The translations under genes and the position numbers were made by a program. From positions 62,001 through 126,000 of the forward strand of contig JARUPY010000181.1 of NCBI GenBank assembly GCA_029817715.1: a stretch of DNA of 64,000 nt. The letters run 5' to 3'. Source of the DNA: Melastoma dodecandrum (taxonomy: Eukaryota > Streptophyta > Magnoliopsida > Myrtales > Melastomataceae). The notes under the pieces are model-generated. The model made no database searches and was not told where the DNA came from. It saw nothing but the letters and a program-made list of their open reading frames with translations. Numbering within the stretch: the stretch's first letter is position 1; the number at the start of each line of letters is the position of its first letter. This document shows, piece after piece, positions 60,332 to 64,000 of the stretch.

Positions 60332-61886
60332 TGAAAGGATCTCTCATTTTATATTTACGAAAAACAATATCTTATTTCATTTATACCGGATGCGATTACA
60401 ACGTCGTTTACAAATGAATTCCCATAGCGTCTTAACTACATTTTTCGCATGGAAAAAGAATAAGAGTGAACACCCTAGACTCTTTTGGTACCTGTCAAAA
60501 TGAACGCAAACACATTAGTGACGAACTAATTATGACACGATACCCTCACTCATCGTACTTCATAAGATCACCAAATTGGTGCAGCTCTCAAACCCTGCCT
60601 CGATTTCTCACTTTAAGGCCAATAATCACTTGGCCACTCCAAGGGGCGAAAGTTCCTCTTTCGTGCCCTTCATTAAGTGCCACCAAGGCATCCCGTATTT
60701 GGCAAGTTTTGACAATTGGTTTGCTCATTTCAACCGAGCCTTGCTAATTTCGGTCTCACCGCCCAACCACCTCAAGCATAACTTTCGTGCTTTCATTTAG
60801 CACATGAAAAAAGCCCCCTTTAGGCCTTCAATTTGTCCCATTTCAACACAAATATTTCTAGCCCGATGGCCGAGTCGATTCCGAGACATGTCTCGCGGTT
60901 CCGATACTCGTGTATCGCAGTTCCGAGACGAATGTCTTACGGATTCCGAGACTTATGCCTCTCATTTTCAATCATTCCTAAGTATTTTTCAGTCACTCTC
61001 ATTCATGGAACTGAGAAAATTACCACATTTCCTTCTTATTCGACTTATCCGACTCGTATACTCACAAGATCTGAACACACATGCCCAACACCATTTTGGT
61101 TCACGCCATTACTTCAACATGCAAGATCCGGAAGGGGCTTCACCCATTCTTCATGGTTCTTACCCTTTCCATCATTTCTAGGCTTGTTATACACTCATCC
61201 GACACATGATCCAAATATCACTCACGCACTGAAACTCAACGGAACATGGATATTGCCGTTTTTGGTAAAAATAAGTACGGCTAAGCACGGTGGAAGAGAA
61301 AAGTCAATTCCTTTCCCACGTTCCTCCTCTGAGCAAGATGAGTTCCTCTCTCCTCCAAGCCTTCTCACCCCGCAACGGCTCCTCTAGCACTCCCTCCTTA
61401 CGGATCTTTGACTTGCCCCACGCTCCCTTCAAGAACCGCTCCACTTTGATCAAGGATTGGGGTCGTTCTTTCTCCATTTCCCCCTCTTCCTTCTCTGGTT
61501 CTCCCTTCTTCCTTTTCTTCTACTCCACACTTTCTAGAGTAAGAATGGTGGGGTGGAAAATGAGTGGTCGGAATGAGTCCTCCCTTCCCCCAAATATCTC
61601 ATCATCCAATGGCTTTTTTGTAATTTTTGTTCGGGCCATACACTCATTGTGGGCTTCCTTTATTCTAGCCCGAATGAGTTATTCATGAAATTGGCTAAAT
61701 CCTTCTCCTTGTTTCCTTAGACATTATCATACGAACTTCTTGTCTCACATGCAGAATTTCTCACTTGAGCGTCTTCCCTCAATTATTGTTCCTTGATTTG
61801 TGGCGCTCCCACCTGTCATCCTAGTATAACGCACGTGCACATGTAGAACTTGGTACGGGAATTCTATAAAAGTTGGGATCCTTACA
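60332..61886 (-). mobile_element. LTR of an unclassified element, about 1555 bp
   Basis: Plus-strand ends are TGAAAGGATC and GGATCCTTACA, an imperfect inverted repeat (minus-strand start TGTAAGGATC). The inner end adjoins a primer binding site. Apparent frames of up to 184 codons on the plus strand (60804-61387, 61290-61688) are Ser/Pro/Phe-rich, overlap in two phases and have no recognised domain, so I do not call them genes. The family is undetermined. Confidence 0.6.
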
Positions 61887-62640
61887 GTTTATCTTATTCT
61901 TGTCCCTTGTTTTCTATGTCGTTATCGTTTTTTCTTGAACTTGGATTTATGTTCTTTTTCATTATGAATTAATTTCGGCTTCTAGGACTTTAATGGAACC
62001 TAGCTATTTTATTTAACTAGTGAATTCCTTTTATTCGTGTTATTTAAATTCGTGCGGTTTTTTATCTATCCATATCTTGATCTTAATGCGCTTAATTGAC
62101 TGGCCACTAATTAATTTGATCTGAAGACCAATTCAAGCTTGGAAAAGTTGTTTTGATTAAGCCGGGGATTGAATAGCCTAAGTTAGCATCACGTTGGAAA
62201 ACGGAGCTAATCTGTGAGAATGATCGGAACATATTGGAAGACCTTAGGTAGCCATTTAGGGTTGATACATAATGGGTTCCCACTAGTTAATTGCCTAGGA
62301 ATAGAGTGATTCGCTCGATACAAGGAATACGTCCTTAGAGCACTCGGGAGAGACGTAAGGAGATAATCGAACCTTGGGTTAATAACTTGAGAATTCGATA
62401 ACCGGAGAAGGGAATGAACGAGTTGAATAATTCGTTAGGGGAAGTTGATAGTCCGAGGCTTTTCTCATTTGATTGAATTATTGTTTTATCTTGCGTTTAT
62501 TTTCGACTTCTTTCCATCCTTGTTGACTTGACCTCGCTATAGTTAAACGTGAGACCGCTAGGAATTTTTCTCGATTGATTCTTTGTGGGAACGACTTCTA
62601 TTTGCCATATCTACAAGTTAGTTAGGTTTAAAAAAGTATT
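61887..62640 (+). mobile_element. LTR-like remnant, U5-type sequence
   Basis: No coding sequence. The stretch ending GTGAGACCGCTAGG...TTTGTGGGAACGACTTC (about 62550-62600) resembles the TGTGGGA(T/A)CGAC-containing U5 region common to several plant LTR families. The boundaries are unclear, and it could be host intergenic DNA derived from an old element. Confidence 0.35.
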
Positions 62641-62925
62641 TTAATTTGCCACCTTCGACAAGCATGAACAGTATGGATGTCTCATGTCTCCAAACCCAGA
62701 GCATAATTATAACCAATTAATGAGTCCCATTTAAGTCTATAAACCATTGCATTTTAGTCAAGATTTTTTGCTATATAAAGGTATTACTAGGAATGGGTTA
62801 GGAGCATCACGTTCACCTTCTCATATTATTACAGTTTCCTCAATTACAGAGAGTTTAAGGTAGAAGCAATGGAGAATAAACATTACTAGATTTCGCCTTA
62901 CATATCGCCACTTGGGAAGTCCCCA
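62641..62925 (+). other. Short non-coding stretch with a TATA-like motif
   Basis: CTATATAAAGG (62771-62781) is followed about 90 bases later by an ATG (62870) that opens only a six-codon frame. It could be a remnant promoter of a retroelement or gene fragment. No product is recognised. Confidence 0.3.
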
Positions 62926-63800
62926 TGATACAACTTACACGTTGCGTCTGACCACTCGATAAGCTTTACAAACGTTGTCCACCTTGTCGTTAAGATATTG
63001 ATACAAGGACGGTCGTCGCTTCGCCCACACATCAGCCATCGTCGCCTATTGGAGGTCTCAACTTGTTGATCACCAAGTAAGCGAGGCGACGAGGAGCACC
63101 GAGCGACACGTCTCTCAGGCGACGAAAGGCAACCAGGCGACGAGCAGCCCAAAGGACGATTATGATCCAATGGCTCAGGTCTGACAACTTGCAATCCAAG
63201 AGTCGCACCTGCTCCACTACCCTACTCCATTAATCTTTTCAAATCTTGTCGGGAGGAAATAATGTATTCCCTTTCCTCATCTTCTGATCATATCTTTATT
63301 TTATTCCCCTTATCATCTATTTCGTTTCCTTTATTGTCTTTACATTGGCAGCCTATACAAGCCCTTGCATTACAAGGATAGAAAACAACTTTGATTTGGA
63401 CTTTTCGACCCATATTAGACTTTTTTCTTTCTATCCGACGGAGTGGATTCTCTTTCAACCTCGTTCATCTTTTAGTGGATTCTAAATGCAGATTGAGTAG
63501 ACTGTATCAATCGATGTTGGTGTGCCTCTATCCTCCGTGTTGCTCCTCGCCCTCATTCTTGTTCACAGTGGTGTGCCTGTATCCGTGTGACAGCTGAGTT
63601 CTATCCGAGTCCTCTTTCACGGTGGTTTATATGTATCCGTGGAGGTTGATCTCACCTTTCCTTTTATACCCATCCATTCAGTCATCCCGTTTCATTACCT
63701 ACCTTTTCGACCATTCCCACGTCACTCTATTCTGCACCCACAGTGACGTTCCCTATCGTTTCGGTATTGGAATCATCTATTCCTTGTCGTCCCCGCATCA
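62926..63800 (+). mobile_element. Diverged family-B LTR
   Basis: The right part aligns clearly with the family-B LTR (GGAATCATCTATTCCTTGTCG, CGTCACTC, CAGTGACGTTCCC, AACCTCGTTC) and ends CCCCGCATCA. The left start (TGATACAACTT) is tentative. A GGCGACGA-rich stretch at about 63110-63150 matches the equivalent zone of the full LTR. It is more divergent than the tandem copies at 41-44 kb, so it is an older or separate insertion. Confidence 0.7.
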
Positions 63801-63865
63801 TATTAGTATCAAAGTACAAGGTTGTTACCGTGCGCACCAGGTTGCTGTACATTCCACGGTTGTCA

Positions 63866-64000
63866 ATAGCCGGAAGATTCAGACGCTGTATGACTCTAGA
63901 CGAAGCCCAAGTTGCTTGGCTTGAGCAGCAAATCGCTCATCTTAAGCAACAACTTCAATAGCTGCGAAACCATAATGGATCGCCTTCCCACAGGTGATTA
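63866..64000 (+). pseudogene. Start of family-B gag, cut by the window end
   Basis: AGRFRRCMTLDEAQ matches the start of family-B gag, but the ATG is mutated to ATA and a stop interrupts after about 31 codons (before LRNHNGS). The upstream primer binding site is degenerate (TTAGTATCAAAG). An extra stretch of about 45 bases separates it from the gag start compared with the other copies. Confidence 0.75.

Noticed and set aside
60804..61688. Overlapping 125-184 codon plus-strand frames as genes
   Set aside because: They overlap in two phases, are Ser/Pro/Phe-rich without domains, and lie inside an LTR.
62870..62889. Gene start after the TATA-like motif
   Set aside because: The frame stops after six codons and no splice-site or downstream coding sequence could be supported.

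Overview
This window looks like (peri)centromeric DNA of a flowering plant, probably a dicot. The evidence is long arrays of 160-180 bp satellite monomers followed directly by nested, decayed plant LTR retrotransposons, with plant-type primer binding sites (initiator-Met and Arg tRNA). I see no intact host gene, tRNA, rRNA or CRISPR array, and I cannot name the species.

Layout. (1) 1-13449: head-to-tail 166-bp satellite, about 80 monomers. Most are nearly identical, except an indel-rich stretch at about 4860-6868 that may be an assembly artefact. (2) 13450-38418: a sister satellite, about 138 monomers, running in register with the first. Its monomer equals the 166-bp unit plus a 15-bp box (166+15=181). 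It is organised as a 5-monomer higher-order repeat (HOR) of 901 bp (4x181+177), with 3-, 6- and 7-monomer variants. A 27/28-monomer block is itself tandemly duplicated, and an 881-bp unit is duplicated near the right edge. (3) 38419-39699: the 3' end of a Ty3/gypsy element (family A, CRM-like) abuts the satellite. Its integrase frame runs on into its 543-bp LTR. (4) 39700-44812: a tandem series LTR stub - internal - LTR - internal - truncated LTR of a related family (B) that keeps gag and protease but lacks reverse transcriptase and most of integrase. (5) About 44813-59300, minus strand: a decayed Tat/Ogre/Athila-like Ty3/gypsy element (gag pieces, Arg-type PBS, long LTR). Its gag seems interrupted by an LTR-like insertion, and its LTR region is interrupted by a second family-A element at 52859-58149. 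(6) 60317-64000: another LTR with an initiator-Met PBS, unclassified LTR-like sequence, and a diverged family-B LTR with the start of its gag, cut by the window end.

Family A at 52859-58149 is the most complete element. It has a 543-bp 5' LTR, PBS, gag, protease, a long open RT-RNase H frame, and integrase in three frames. It is flanked by a perfect 5-bp target-site duplication (AACAT). Its 3' end is abnormal: a copied piece of its own RT replaces the U3 part of the 3' LTR.

Taken together, two satellite forms differing by one box, HOR structure, short dyads, a CRM-like element whose pol frame enters the LTR, and a possible pol-deleted partner family suggest a centromere in turnover. None of the coding regions looks functional as it stands. 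Centromere function, clade assignment and autonomous/non-autonomous pairing are inferences; repeat arithmetic, LTR lengths, PBS motifs, TSD and frame relations were read from the sequence.
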